Source: Bradyrhizobium sp. CSA207
Lineage (GTDB): Bacteria > Pseudomonadota > Alphaproteobacteria > Rhizobiales > Xanthobacteraceae
Assembly (NCBI RefSeq): GCF_029051685.1
Contig: NZ_JAACFT010000043.1
Location: forward strand, 1-63,785
Reading direction: 5' to 3'
Length of the DNA stretch: 63,785 nt
The first letter of the stretch is position 1; every line of letters starts with the position of its first letter. A program made the position numbers and the translations under genes. The notes beneath the pieces are model-generated. The model did not search any database. It saw only the letters and a program-made list of their open reading frames with translations, and had not been told where the DNA came from. Of the stretch, positions 1-8,197 are shown piece after piece.

Positions 1-2
1 AT

Positions 3-1091
3 CTTGGCAATGTCGTGTTCGACTGGATGGAGCCGGCCCGCGTCGTCAAGGTCGACGTGCTCCAGGACAAGGCGCGCCAGCTCGGCGTGACCTCGGAAGA
101 CATCGCCACGACCTTGAACTCCGTGCTCGAGGGCACGCCGGTCACCCAGGTGCGCGACAGTATCTATCTCGTCGACGTCACGGGGCGGGCAACGGCGCTG
201 GAACGTGCGTCCATCAACACGCTGCGCGATCTCCAGTTGACCGGCCTCGGCGGTCAATCCGTTCCGCTCGCCGCCGTGGCCAATCTGCGCTACGAGCTCG
301 AGCAGCCGACGATCTGGTGCCGTGCGCGGATTCCCACGATCACGCTGAAAGCGGGCATCGTCGGCAACGCGCAGCCCAAAACCATTGTCGATCAGCTCGC
401 GCCGAAGGTCGTGGAGTTCAGCAAGGCGCTCCCGGCAGGGTATTCGGTGAAGATCGGCGGCTCCGTGGAAGAGAGTGCCAAGAGCCAGGCGCCGATCGTG
501 GCCGTCGTTCCGCTCATGCTGTTCGTGATGGCCACGGTGCTGATGATCCAGTTGCAGAGCTTTCATCGCTTGTTCCTGGTGTTCGCGGTCGCGCCGCTCG
601 CCGTGATCGGCGTCGTCATGGCGCTGCTGCCGAGCGGTGCTCCGCTCGGCTTCGTTGCCATCCTCGGCGTGCTCGCCCTGATCGGCATCCTGGTGCGCAA
701 CTCCGTGATCCTGATCGTGCAGATCGAGGACCTCAGGGAAGAGGGGCGCCCGGCCTGGAACGCTGTGGTGGAGGCGACCGAGCATCGCATGCGGCCGATT
801 CTGCTGACCGCCGCCGCCGCAAGCCTCGCCCTGATTCCGATCGCGCGCGAGATCTTCTGGGGCCCGATGGCCTACGCGATGATGGGCGGCATCATCGTCG
901 GCACGCTGCTGACGCTGCTGTTCCTGCCGGCGCTGTATGTGGCCTGGTTCCGCATTCAGCCTGAGCTCGACCATGAAACATCGGCGGAGGAGCCTGCCGT
1001 GCCTGCGCACGACACCCTCCGTCCGGAAGCGCCGATGCCTGAACACGTCTCCGCGTCCAAGCCGACGCCCGTCCTCGAAACACAGTCTTGA
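3..1091 (+). CDS. RND-family efflux transporter, C-terminal part (5' end outside window)
   Basis: This is the C-terminal third of an inner-membrane RND pump (AcrB/HAE1-like) that uses the proton gradient to expel drugs or other toxic compounds through a tripartite envelope complex. The frame is open from the first bases, so the start lies upstream. The first part is a periplasmic docking/porter region. It is followed by a cluster of hydrophobic helices with the family pattern of a long helix around VVPLMLFVMATVLM, then GILVRNSVILI and HRMRPILLTAAAASLALIP. A hydrophilic tail of about 45 residues rich in Glu and Pro closes it. Full family members have about 1,020-1,050 residues. The family call is secure; the substrate cannot be read from this fragment. 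Confidence 0.9.
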   Translation, partial: LGNVVFDWMEPARVVKVDVLQDKARQLGVTSEDIATTLNSVLEGTPVTQVRDSIYLVDVTGRATALERASINTLRDLQLTGLGGQSVPLAAVANLRYELEQPTIWCRARIPTITLKAGIVGNAQPKTIVDQLAPKVVEFSKALPAGYSVKIGGSVEESAKSQAPIVAVVPLMLFVMATVLMIQLQSFHRLFLVFAVAPLAVIGVVMALLPSGAPLGFVAILGVLALIGILVRNSVILIVQIEDLREEGRPAWNAVVEATEHRMRPILLTAAAASLALIPIAREIFWGPMAYAMMGGIIVGTLLTLLFLPALYVAWFRIQPELDHETSAEEPAVPAHDTLRPEAPMPEHVSASKPTPVLETQS

Positions 1092-1104
1092 GAGAGAAAA
1101 CACC

Positions 1105-1605
1105 ATGACACGAAAGACACTGATGCTGTCGCTCACCGCGGCGCTCGCAACAATGACGCTGTCGCAGCACGCCGCGTTCGCGCAGTTTCCACCGCCGCCC
1201 CCGATGGCGGGCCCTCCGCCGATCGCAGCCGGCGGTCCGCCGCCGCTCGCAGCCGGGGGTCCTCCGGCCTTTGCGGCTCGTCCTCCGGTAGGACTCGGCG
1301 CCGCACCGCGTGCCGGCCTTGCTGGCGGGGCGCCTCGTCTCGGTGCCGGACCTGCGGCGCGCGGCGATCTCGCCGGCGTCGGAAGGGGCGGACCGGCGAA
1401 CGCCACTCGTGCCGCATCGGTCGGCTACGGCCGCTTCGGCGGCTACGGCCGGTACGATGGATCGCGGTACGGCTATCGCGGTGCGTATGCGGCGAGCGCT
1501 TACGCCGGAGCCGCTGCGGGCTATGCCTATGGACGCGGCTACTCGTCCGATGGCGACTGCTACTACACCTACACTCGCCACCGCCGCGTTCTGGTCTGCG
1601 ACTGA
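1105..1605 (+). CDS. Secreted Gly/Pro/Ala/Tyr-rich small protein
   Basis: The product has 166 residues. The ATG at 1105 was chosen because it follows a GAGAG ribosome site 14 bases after the stop of the pump gene and opens a clear Sec signal peptide (residues 1-25, ending AAFA). The mature part has a Pro-rich stretch (PPPPPMAGPP), a Gly/Ala/Arg low-complexity centre and a Gly-Tyr-rich segment with repeated GYGR-type units. It ends with DCYYTYTRHRRVLVCD, which has two Cys. Proteins of this build are frequent in Bradyrhizobium and have no assigned role. It may be co-transcribed with the pump gene. Confidence 0.75.
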   Translation: MTRKTLMLSLTAALATMTLSQHAAFAQFPPPPPMAGPPPIAAGGPPPLAAGGPPAFAARPPVGLGAAPRAGLAGGAPRLGAGPAARGDLAGVGRGGPANATRAASVGYGRFGGYGRYDGSRYGYRGAYAASAYAGAAAGYAYGRGYSSDGDCYYTYTRHRRVLVCD

Positions 1606-1719
1606 CAACCACGAAAGTCCGCCATTTTCGTTGCGTCAGCCTGCCGAGCAGATCGGCGCGGCTGACGACTCCGTCGAGGGAAACATCAGCTGCAGCACGC
1701 GCATGTGAACGCGGCCATC

Positions 1720-1758
1720 TTGACTATTTAATAAACTATACGTTATAGTTTATTAAAT
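1720..1758 (+). promoter_or_regulatory. Strong sigma70-type promoter embedded in a 33-bp perfect palindrome
   Basis: A TTGACT -35 box (1720-1725) and a TATAGT -10 box (1744-1749) are separated by 18 bases. From 1726 to 1758 the DNA is a perfect inverted repeat with 15-bp arms (left arm ATTTAATAAACTATA) around CGT, covering the spacer and the -10 box. That is the expected architecture of an operator for a dimeric repressor acting on the operon starting at 1831. The AT content stands out from the surroundings. The regulator is not in the window as far as I can see. Confidence 0.7.
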
Positions 1759-1830
1759 GACTGGGCCATTAGGGGTCCGGTCGGCCGAACAGGCGCTGGC
1801 TGAGCCATCGCAGATCAAGGGCACAGAACC

Positions 1831-2982
1831 ATGAACTTTCAACCTCGAGCAAACCTCGCGACCGCCGACCGGCGTCTGCCGTTCGATTGCGTCGCCCTGC
1901 TGCTGCAGGGCGGCGGCGCCTTGGGGGCCTACCAGGGAGGCGTCTACGAGGCCTTGGCCGAAGCCGACATCCATCCCGACTGGATCGCCGGCATTTCGAT
2001 CGGGGCGATTAATGCCGCGATCATCGCCGGCAATCCGCCGAACGCTCGGGTCGATCGGCTCCGCGAATTTTGGACGCAGGTGACGCTGGACGCGCCGTTC
2101 ACCGATCTGATGAACAGCGATCACACTCGCAATTTTCTCAATCAGGTGAATGCGGGCTTTGCTGCGGTATTCGGGGCGAACGGATTCTTTTCCGCGCGGC
2201 CGTTCGCGCCGTGGCTGCAGGCGGGTGGAACGCTTGCCGCCACCAGCATCTACGACACCAGCGCGCTGAAGACGACGCTGGAGCGTCTCGTCGATTTCGA
2301 TCGCATCAACGCCGGTCTGACGCGCTTCAGCGCCGGGGCCGTGAACGTGAGGACCGGCAATCTGGTCTATTTCGATACTGCAACCCATACGATCCGGCCC
2401 GAGCACATCCTGGCGAGTGGAGCGCTACCGCCGGGGTTTCCGGCGGTCGAAATCGACGGCGAACAGTATTGGGATGGCGGGCTCGTATCCAACACTCCGT
2501 TGCAGTGGGTGATCGAGTGCGGGGCCCGTCAGGACACGCTCGTTTTTCAGGTCGATCTCTGGAGCGCGCGCGGCCAGATCCCGAGCAACATGGCGGAAGT
2601 GATCACTCGTCAGAAGGAGATCCAATACTCCAGTCGCACGCGGGCGAGCACGGACCAGTTCAAGAGCTTGCACCGGTTGCAGCGAGACCTGGCGGCTCTT
2701 TTGAACAGGCTCCCGGAAGACCTGCGCGAGCAGGAGGACGTCAAGCTGCTCAGGACCGCTGCCTCTAACAACGTGCATAGCCTGGTCCACCTGATCTATC
2801 GCGCACGGGACTACGAAGGCCACTCCAAGGACTACGAGTTTTCCCGTCTGTCGATGCAGGATCATTGGCGCGCCGGCTATCACGACGCCTTGCGCACCCT
2901 TCGGCATCCCGAGGTGCTGGCCCGCCCGACGAGTGCGGACGGCGTCTCCACGTTCGATCTTGAGCACGACGGTCGCGAATAG
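1831..2982 (+). CDS. Patatin-like phospholipase (DUF3734 type)
   Basis: The product is a 383-residue cytoplasmic lipid acyl hydrolase of the patatin family with a Ser-Asp dyad. The oxyanion-hole loop GGGALG lies at 27-32, the nucleophile elbow GISIG at 54-58 (Ser56) and the DGG motif at 215-217 (Asp215). The C-terminal third matches the DUF3734 extension typical of the bacterial subgroup found next to ketone-body genes. It is the first gene after the palindromic promoter and is followed 31 bases later by acetoacetate decarboxylase and then a 3-hydroxybutyrate dehydrogenase. A link to lipid or polyhydroxybutyrate turnover is inferred from these neighbours. The family call is secure; the substrate is unknown. 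Confidence 0.9.
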   Translation: MNFQPRANLATADRRLPFDCVALLLQGGGALGAYQGGVYEALAEADIHPDWIAGISIGAINAAIIAGNPPNARVDRLREFWTQVTLDAPFTDLMNSDHTRNFLNQVNAGFAAVFGANGFFSARPFAPWLQAGGTLAATSIYDTSALKTTLERLVDFDRINAGLTRFSAGAVNVRTGNLVYFDTATHTIRPEHILASGALPPGFPAVEIDGEQYWDGGLVSNTPLQWVIECGARQDTLVFQVDLWSARGQIPSNMAEVITRQKEIQYSSRTRASTDQFKSLHRLQRDLAALLNRLPEDLREQEDVKLLRTAASNNVHSLVHLIYRARDYEGHSKDYEFSRLSMQDHWRAGYHDALRTLRHPEVLARPTSADGVSTFDLEHDGRE

Positions 2983-3013
2983 GCCGGCTCTTCCCAATCA
3001 CAGGACAATTCAA

Positions 3014-3805
3014 ATGCGCGAGAGTGAAGTCGTGAGGCGTGCGTTCGCCATGCCGCTGACGAATCCGGCATATCCGCCGGGACCGTATCGTTTCGTCGAC
3101 CGCGAATACCTGATCATCACCTATCGCACCGATCCGGCGAAGCTGCGATCGGTCGTCCCGACTCCGCTCGAACTCGACGAGCACGAAGCGCTGGTCAAGT
3201 ACGAATTCATCCGCATGCCGGATTCCAACGGTTTCGGCGACTATACCGAGAGCGGCCAGGTCATCCCTGTGTCGTTCCGCGGTCGCAAGGGCGGCTACAC
3301 CCACTGCATGTTCCTGAACGATGAGGGACCGATCGCGGGCGGCCGGGAGCTCTGGGGCTTTCCGAAAAAGCTCGGCCAGCCGACGTTGCGGACCGAGCTC
3401 GATACGCTCATCGGCACGCTCGATTACGGTCCGCTGCGGGTAGCGACCGGCACGATGGGATACAAGCACCACGAAGCCGACCTGGCGCAGGTCAAAGCCG
3501 CTCTGCAGGAGCCGAACTTCCTGCTCAAGATCATTCCTCACGTCGACGGCAGCCCGCGGATCTGCGAGCTCGTCGAATATCACCTCGAGCAGCTTGTCCT
3601 GAAGGGGGCGTGGACCGGACCCGCCGCTCTCTCCTTGACGCCCCACGCCCTCGCTCCGGTGTCCGATTTGCCGGTGCTCGAGATCGTGTCCGCGGTTCAC
3701 ATCCGCGCAGACCTTACGCTGGGATTGGGCAAGGTCGTTCACGACTATCTGCAGCAGGCGATCCGGCGCCCGGCCGCGAGCTACGAGCGAGCTCTGGTCA
3801 CCTGA
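3014..3805 (+). CDS. adc: Acetoacetate decarboxylase
   Basis: The product has 263 residues and would convert acetoacetate to acetone and CO2. The family core is clear: GRELWGFPKKLGQP carries Glu112 and the Lys118-Lys119 pair, where the first lysine forms the Schiff base and the second lowers its pKa in the clostridial enzyme. The ATG at 3014 is preferred over upstream in-frame starts because it sits after the patatin stop and gives the usual family length plus a short N-terminal extension. It lies between the patatin gene and a 3-hydroxybutyrate dehydrogenase, which makes or consumes its substrate, so the three genes probably form one operon under the promoter at 1720. Confidence 0.92.
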   Translation: MRESEVVRRAFAMPLTNPAYPPGPYRFVDREYLIITYRTDPAKLRSVVPTPLELDEHEALVKYEFIRMPDSNGFGDYTESGQVIPVSFRGRKGGYTHCMFLNDEGPIAGGRELWGFPKKLGQPTLRTELDTLIGTLDYGPLRVATGTMGYKHHEADLAQVKAALQEPNFLLKIIPHVDGSPRICELVEYHLEQLVLKGAWTGPAALSLTPHALAPVSDLPVLEIVSAVHIRADLTLGLGKVVHDYLQQAIRRPAASYERALVT

Positions 3806-3894
3806 TGGACGGCAACGATGAGCTACCTATAGGCCCCGGAAACACCGCGGCGGCGAGCCGCAACACCCTCACAGATCAAACAAGGAAAGGCCAA

Positions 3895-4683
3895 ATGAGT
3901 ATTCTGAAAGGCAAAGTCGCAGTCGTGACCGGCTCCACCAGCGGCATCGGTCTCGGGTATGCTCGTGCTTTCGCAGGCGCCGGGGCCAACGTCGTGCTCA
4001 ATGGAATGGGGGCGCCGGCGGATGTCGAGAACGAGCGCTCTGCGATCGAGAGGGATTTTGGCGTGAAGGCTGTCTATTCGCCTGCAGACATGGCCAGCCC
4101 GGACCAGATCGCCGAACTCATCACGCTGGGAGAAAGCACCTTCGGCAGCGTCGATGTCCTCGTGAACAATGCCGGCGTCCAGCACGTCGCCCCTGTCGAG
4201 GAGTTTCCGGTCGACAAGTGGAATGCGATCATCGGGATCAATTTGTCGTCCGCGTTCCACGCCATCCGTGCAGCCGTGCCCGGCATGAAGAAGCGCTGTT
4301 GGGGCCGGATCATCACCACAGCCTCGGCGCATTCGATCGTCGCTTCGCCCTTCAAGTCGGCCTACGTCGCGGCCAAGCACGGCATCGTGGGACTCACCAA
4401 GACGGTGGCGCTGGAACTCGCCCGGTCCAAGATCACCTGCAACTGCATCAGCCCCGGATACGTCTGGACGCCGCTGGTGGAGAAGCAGATCCCGAACACG
4501 ATGGTGGCGCGCAACATGAGGAGGGATCAGGTGATCGGCGAGGTCCTGCTCGCGGCTCAGCCGACGAAGGAATTCGTCACGGTGGAACAGGTGGCTTCCC
4601 TGGCGCTGTTCCTGTGCAGCCAGGACGCCGCCCAGATCACCGGCGCCAACCTTTCCGTCGACGGCGGCTGGACGGCCGCATAG
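3895..4683 (+). CDS. bdhA: 3-hydroxybutyrate dehydrogenase (SDR family)
   Basis: The product is a 262-residue classical short-chain dehydrogenase that interconverts (R)-3-hydroxybutyrate and acetoacetate with NAD. The cofactor motif TGSTSGIG is at 12-19, NNAG at 91-94, and the catalytic Ser144, Tyr157 and Lys161 are in SAHS and YVAAK. The segments MKKRCWGRIITTASAH and GYVWTPLV are typical of the 3-hydroxybutyrate subgroup. The start at 3895 follows an AAGGAAAGG ribosome site. It is the third gene of the patatin-adc-bdhA cluster. Together they suggest mobilisation of stored polyhydroxybutyrate or disposal of acetoacetate. Confidence 0.92.
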   Translation: MSILKGKVAVVTGSTSGIGLGYARAFAGAGANVVLNGMGAPADVENERSAIERDFGVKAVYSPADMASPDQIAELITLGESTFGSVDVLVNNAGVQHVAPVEEFPVDKWNAIIGINLSSAFHAIRAAVPGMKKRCWGRIITTASAHSIVASPFKSAYVAAKHGIVGLTKTVALELARSKITCNCISPGYVWTPLVEKQIPNTMVARNMRRDQVIGEVLLAAQPTKEFVTVEQVASLALFLCSQDAAQITGANLSVDGGWTAA

Positions 4684-4715
4684 CCCGCAGAAAACGTCAG
4701 AGACCGAGAGGCGGA

Positions 4716-4735
4716 TCGCGAAAGATTTTTCGCGA
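4716..4735 (+). terminator. Hairpin after the bdhA gene
   Basis: TCGCGAAA and TTTCGCGA form an 8-bp perfect stem with loop GATT, 33 bases after the bdhA stop. The stem is not GC-rich and has no clean U tail, so it may be a weak terminator, an mRNA 3'-end stabiliser or a palindromic site. Confidence 0.4.
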
Positions 4736-4818
4736 ACACCTGCGCTAGATCAAGCGACGGTGCTCCGACCTACGATCCCTTAGTACCGAACATCAACAAA
4801 TCATGTGGAGAGAAGATC

Positions 4819-5181
4819 ATGAACAAGCGACTAATCGCGAGTGTCGTTGGCTGTGCGTGCCTTACCATGGCGACGGCCGCCCAGGCCCGAACCTCTTACG
4901 ATGGATCCTGGAATCTCCTCTTCGTCACGCAGCGCGGCAGCTGTGATCCGACCTACAGCTTTTCCGTGAACATAGACGACGGATTCGTCACGCATCCCGA
5001 TCTGGTGAAATTTGCCAGGCACATCGGACGTTCGGGCGCGGTTCACGCGTCGGTTACGGTCCACGACAAATACGCTTCAGGGTCGGGCAGGCTGACGCGA
5101 GACGCCGGCCGCGGCATCTGGAGCGGCCACGCAGCAGGCGGGCGCTGCTCGGGATATTGGACCGCGCAACGAAACCAATAG
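4819..5181 (+). CDS. Small secreted protein of unknown function
   Basis: The product has 120 residues and a Sec signal peptide (MNKRLIASVVGCACLTMATAAQA), followed by a short domain starting TSYDGSWNLLFVTQRGSCD. Two Cys in the mature part (SCD near residue 42 and GRCSG near the end) could form a disulfide. Runs such as GSGRLTRDAGRGIWSG suggest a small beta-rich fold. A GGAGAGAAG ribosome site precedes the ATG. The type is common in Bradyrhizobium; I do not recognise a function. Confidence 0.7.
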   Translation: MNKRLIASVVGCACLTMATAAQARTSYDGSWNLLFVTQRGSCDPTYSFSVNIDDGFVTHPDLVKFARHIGRSGAVHASVTVHDKYASGSGRLTRDAGRGIWSGHAAGGRCSGYWTAQRNQ

Positions 5182-5311
5182 GAAGCAATGTCGGGATTTA
5201 GCCGTTGGCGCGGACGTCAGCGACAGGTCGCCCTTTGGCAGGGCGTCCCGTTCGCGGCACAGATCATCGATCTTCGCCCGCATTCGCGCCAACAGCAGCT
5301 CCGCCGAAGGG

Positions 5312-6004
5312 ATGCGTGTGCCGACCCTTGTTCTTCATCGCCAGGCCGATGCGCAAGTGACGGCCACGCATGGGCACAACCTGGCTGCGCAAATCTCTGG
5401 GGCGAAATATATCGAATAGTCTGGGCCCGACCACCTATTCTGGAGCGGTGAGACCGAAACCGTGCTTGGTGACATCGAGGAGTTTATCACTGGACATCGC
5501 GATAGCACTTCGATCGATCTAGAGCGCGTTCTGGCAACGGTCCTATTTACCGACATAGTTGAGTCGACACGCAATGCGGCACAGGTGGGCGACCTGCGTT
5601 GGCGTCAGCTCCTCGACAATCACGACCATCTCGCTCGACAAATGGTCGAAAAACATCGCGGAAATCTGGTCAAGAGCACGGGCGACGGCATCCTGGCCAG
5701 CTTCGATGGACCTGGCCGCGCGGTCCGATGCGCTTTGTCGTTTGGCACAGCTGCCCAGCAGATTGGTTTGCCGCTACGCGCGGGACTCCACACCGGCGAG
5801 ATCGAACTACGAGGCCGCGATATAGGTGGCATCGCGGTCCACGCGGCCGCACGAGTCATGGCGCAGTCCGGTTCCAACGAGGTGCTAGTATTACGGGTGG
5901 TCACCGACCTGGTCGCCGGGGCGGGTTTGAAATTCGCAGAGCGTGGATCGTTCGAGCTAAAGGGTCTTCCAGGCCGATGGGATCTGTTTGCGGCGAGCGC
6001 TTGA
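5312..6004 (+). pseudogene. Remnant of alpha/beta-hydrolase-adenylate cyclase fusion; in-frame TAG
   Basis: An open frame at 5462-6004 (180 residues) encodes a class III nucleotide cyclase domain: LATVLFTDIVEST, STGDGILASFDGP and LPLRAGLHTGEIE. In the same frame upstream, 5312-5461 reads MRVPTLVLHRQAD, then NLAAQISGAKYIE, a TAG at 5417-5419, then SGPDHLFWSGET. That is the C-terminal end of the alpha/beta-hydrolase domain usually fused to this cyclase in rhizobia. The amber codon therefore splits a conserved fusion, and the rest of the hydrolase is decayed or missing between 5182 and 5311. The cyclase half could still be made from the GTG at 5462. The catalytic Asp of FTDIVEST is present. Confidence 0.75.
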
Positions 6005-6143
6005 CGAATGTCTCTTCTTGGGCCCTTCGCGTCAGTCCGCCGTGCGCCTAGTCACGTCCGAAGCTCGGGGCAGACTGACCTCGCCGAGACCGGGTTACAC
6101 CAGCGCTCTTGACCCAAGACGGAAGTCGGCTGGCCAGGTTTTC

Positions 6144-7757
6144 TCAAGCGCGCGCCCGCCACAGCGTAACCGCAAGCAATATATAGGCAGCACAAGTCCA
6201 CAGCGACTGCCAATTGTCCGGCCCTTCGCTAAGCGCCGCATAGATGGCTGCCACCAAGAATACGCCGGCAAATGTCGCTTCCGCCATGGGGCGGATTCCT
6301 TTCTTGGAGCGATTGAGCTGCGTCATAGCCGCAAATGGGACCGCCGCCATAGTGAGGGCCGCAAAAGGAAAATCCTTTTCGCGCGGGTCAAACATAAAGC
6401 CCAGCGCGGTCTCCGTGCCGATCACGATGGTTACGATCAAGATCGATCCGTGCATGATCGCCAGCCCCGATGGGGTCCTGAAGTCCTTCGGACCCAGCAA
6501 TTCCAGAAATGTAGGCGGTGCGCGCCCGGACATCAGGGCGTTGGCGCCGAACAGCGGCGAGGCAGTTGCCGCCACCAGAAGTGTGCCCCACAGAAGCCAG
6601 CTGCCCGCGTCGTAGCTTTCATAGAGCATCTTTTGAGCGGCCACCCCAAACAGGACTCCGGCGGTGGTTGCCGATATTCCGACCGCAAACCATGAGACGA
6701 GCCGGGGCTGCGAGGGCTTCCGGCGCGAGGTCAGCCATGCAGCGCCGAACACCAGGATCGCCAGCGCCATTCCGCTGCTCATTTGCAGTTTCCAGAGCGG
6801 ATAATTGCTGACGGGGATGCCGGGCGGATATTTCAGTGTGCGCTGCGCGGAATCGAATAAGCCCCACGATCCGCCGACGGTGCCCTCGAACTCATGCTTC
6901 CACAATTCATCATACGCCTCGAACAGGTTGACGCGGAAATTCTCGCGCCGGGCAAGATCGAGAACCTCCGAGATCACCCGCGCCTGATTGGTGCGCGACG
7001 GTAGCGCCGCATCGCGCATCCGCCCTTCGCTCGGCCAACCTGTTTCTCCGATCAGGATTTCCTTGCCCGGAAACGCCGACGCCACCTGCTTTCGGACGGC
7101 GTCGACGTGAGCAGCGGCAGATTTCGCCGGGACTGGGACATTTTCCCAATATGGTAGGATATGAACGGTGACGAAGTCGACGGTGTCATCGAGTTCCCGA
7201 TAGCGCAACCAGTACTCCCAGACGTCGGAATAGGTGACGGGGACCGGCACTTGTGCCTTGACCGAGCGGATTAAGGCCGCAAGGTCGGAAGGCGTCATCT
7301 TCCGATGCAACAGAACCTCGTTGCCGACAACGAGTGCGGTGATGGTTTCCGGATATTGCTGGGCGAGGCGTATGCCCGTGGATATCTGCACCGCGTTCTT
7401 CTGTCGGTCCCTCTCGAGCCAAACTCCCTGAATGACTTTCAGCCCCACCTTGGACGCAAGTTCGGGGATCTGATCGAGACCAAGATCAGTCGCATAGGTA
7501 CGGATACAGTCGGTTATTTTGGCAAGCTGGGCGAGATCTTCCGCGATCTGGTTCCGCGGCACCGATGTAGGCTGCTCGGACGTTTGGTTGTTGCGGAAGG
7601 GCGCGTAGGATATGCATTGCAGTTTGGCATTCGGATCGATCGGTGCGCGCGCCAAGTTGATCGGTATGGCCAGCCACCACCACACCGCGGCGATCGCACC
7701 TAGGGATATGATAAGAAGCGCCAGAGGCGTGCGAAGCGAAATAGTTCGACCCTCCAA
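6144..7757 (-). CDS. ndvC: GH17-type glucan protein, beta-(1,6)-glucan synthase (NdvC-like)
   Basis: The 537-residue protein has an N-terminal membrane anchor (about 10-32), a GH17-like catalytic domain (about 45-320) and a C-terminal bundle of six or so helices. The two catalytic Glu of GH17 are in VVGNEV (Glu147) and LIGETGWPS (Glu238). In Bradyrhizobium, NdvC is needed for the beta-1,6 linkages of cyclic beta-(1,3),(1,6)-glucans, periplasmic sugars used in osmotic adaptation and nodulation; the GH17 domain is thought to act as a transglycosylase. It is transcribed alone; the 314 bases upstream (7758-8071) hold its promoter region and no gene I can support. The symbol is given by similarity of architecture. 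Confidence 0.82.
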   Translation of the reverse strand: MEGRTISLRTPLALLIISLGAIAAVWWWLAIPINLARAPIDPNAKLQCISYAPFRNNQTSEQPTSVPRNQIAEDLAQLAKITDCIRTYATDLGLDQIPELASKVGLKVIQGVWLERDRQKNAVQISTGIRLAQQYPETITALVVGNEVLLHRKMTPSDLAALIRSVKAQVPVPVTYSDVWEYWLRYRELDDTVDFVTVHILPYWENVPVPAKSAAAHVDAVRKQVASAFPGKEILIGETGWPSEGRMRDAALPSRTNQARVISEVLDLARRENFRVNLFEAYDELWKHEFEGTVGGSWGLFDSAQRTLKYPPGIPVSNYPLWKLQMSSGMALAILVFGAAWLTSRRKPSQPRLVSWFAVGISATTAGVLFGVAAQKMLYESYDAGSWLLWGTLLVAATASPLFGANALMSGRAPPTFLELLGPKDFRTPSGLAIMHGSILIVTIVIGTETALGFMFDPREKDFPFAALTMAAVPFAAMTQLNRSKKGIRPMAEATFAGVFLVAAIYAALSEGPDNWQSLWTCAAYILLAVTLWRARA

Positions 7758-8182
7758 CGTAGAGATCGTCGGTCAACCGGCATACTGTCGTGACCCGACA
7801 GCAACAGAAATCATCGTCCGCCGGCACCTACTTGACTGTGAAAGCTGCCGCCAGATCGTCCGTGCCGCAAGAGGCGAGTTAAACTTGCAGCAGGCACACA
7901 ATCATATAGCGGTTCGCAGGAGAGCGACGGGAGGTAGCAGACTATTGAATTATGGCAAGGGTAGCCGCGTGGATGCGTTCGGCGCCACATTGCACGGGGT
8001 GGCGATGCGGAAGATGCATCCCGCCATGTTCGAAGTACCCAGCGCACGCTCGCTGCGAAGCAAGTCGAGCTTCACAGCGCGCTCAGATCCTCGGGCACGT
8101 CGCCGAACTTCCGGATCACGGTGGCGTCTCCGAAGTCGCCCGTGGCAGGGTCCCCGCTGCGGCTGAACGCGACCGAGCCTAG

Positions 8183-8197
8183 CATTACAGTTGCCGT
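8183..8197. repeat. IS701 left inverted repeat
   Basis: AGCATTACAGTTGCC, exact inverse of 9606-9620. It contains the transposase stop codon. Confidence 0.88.
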
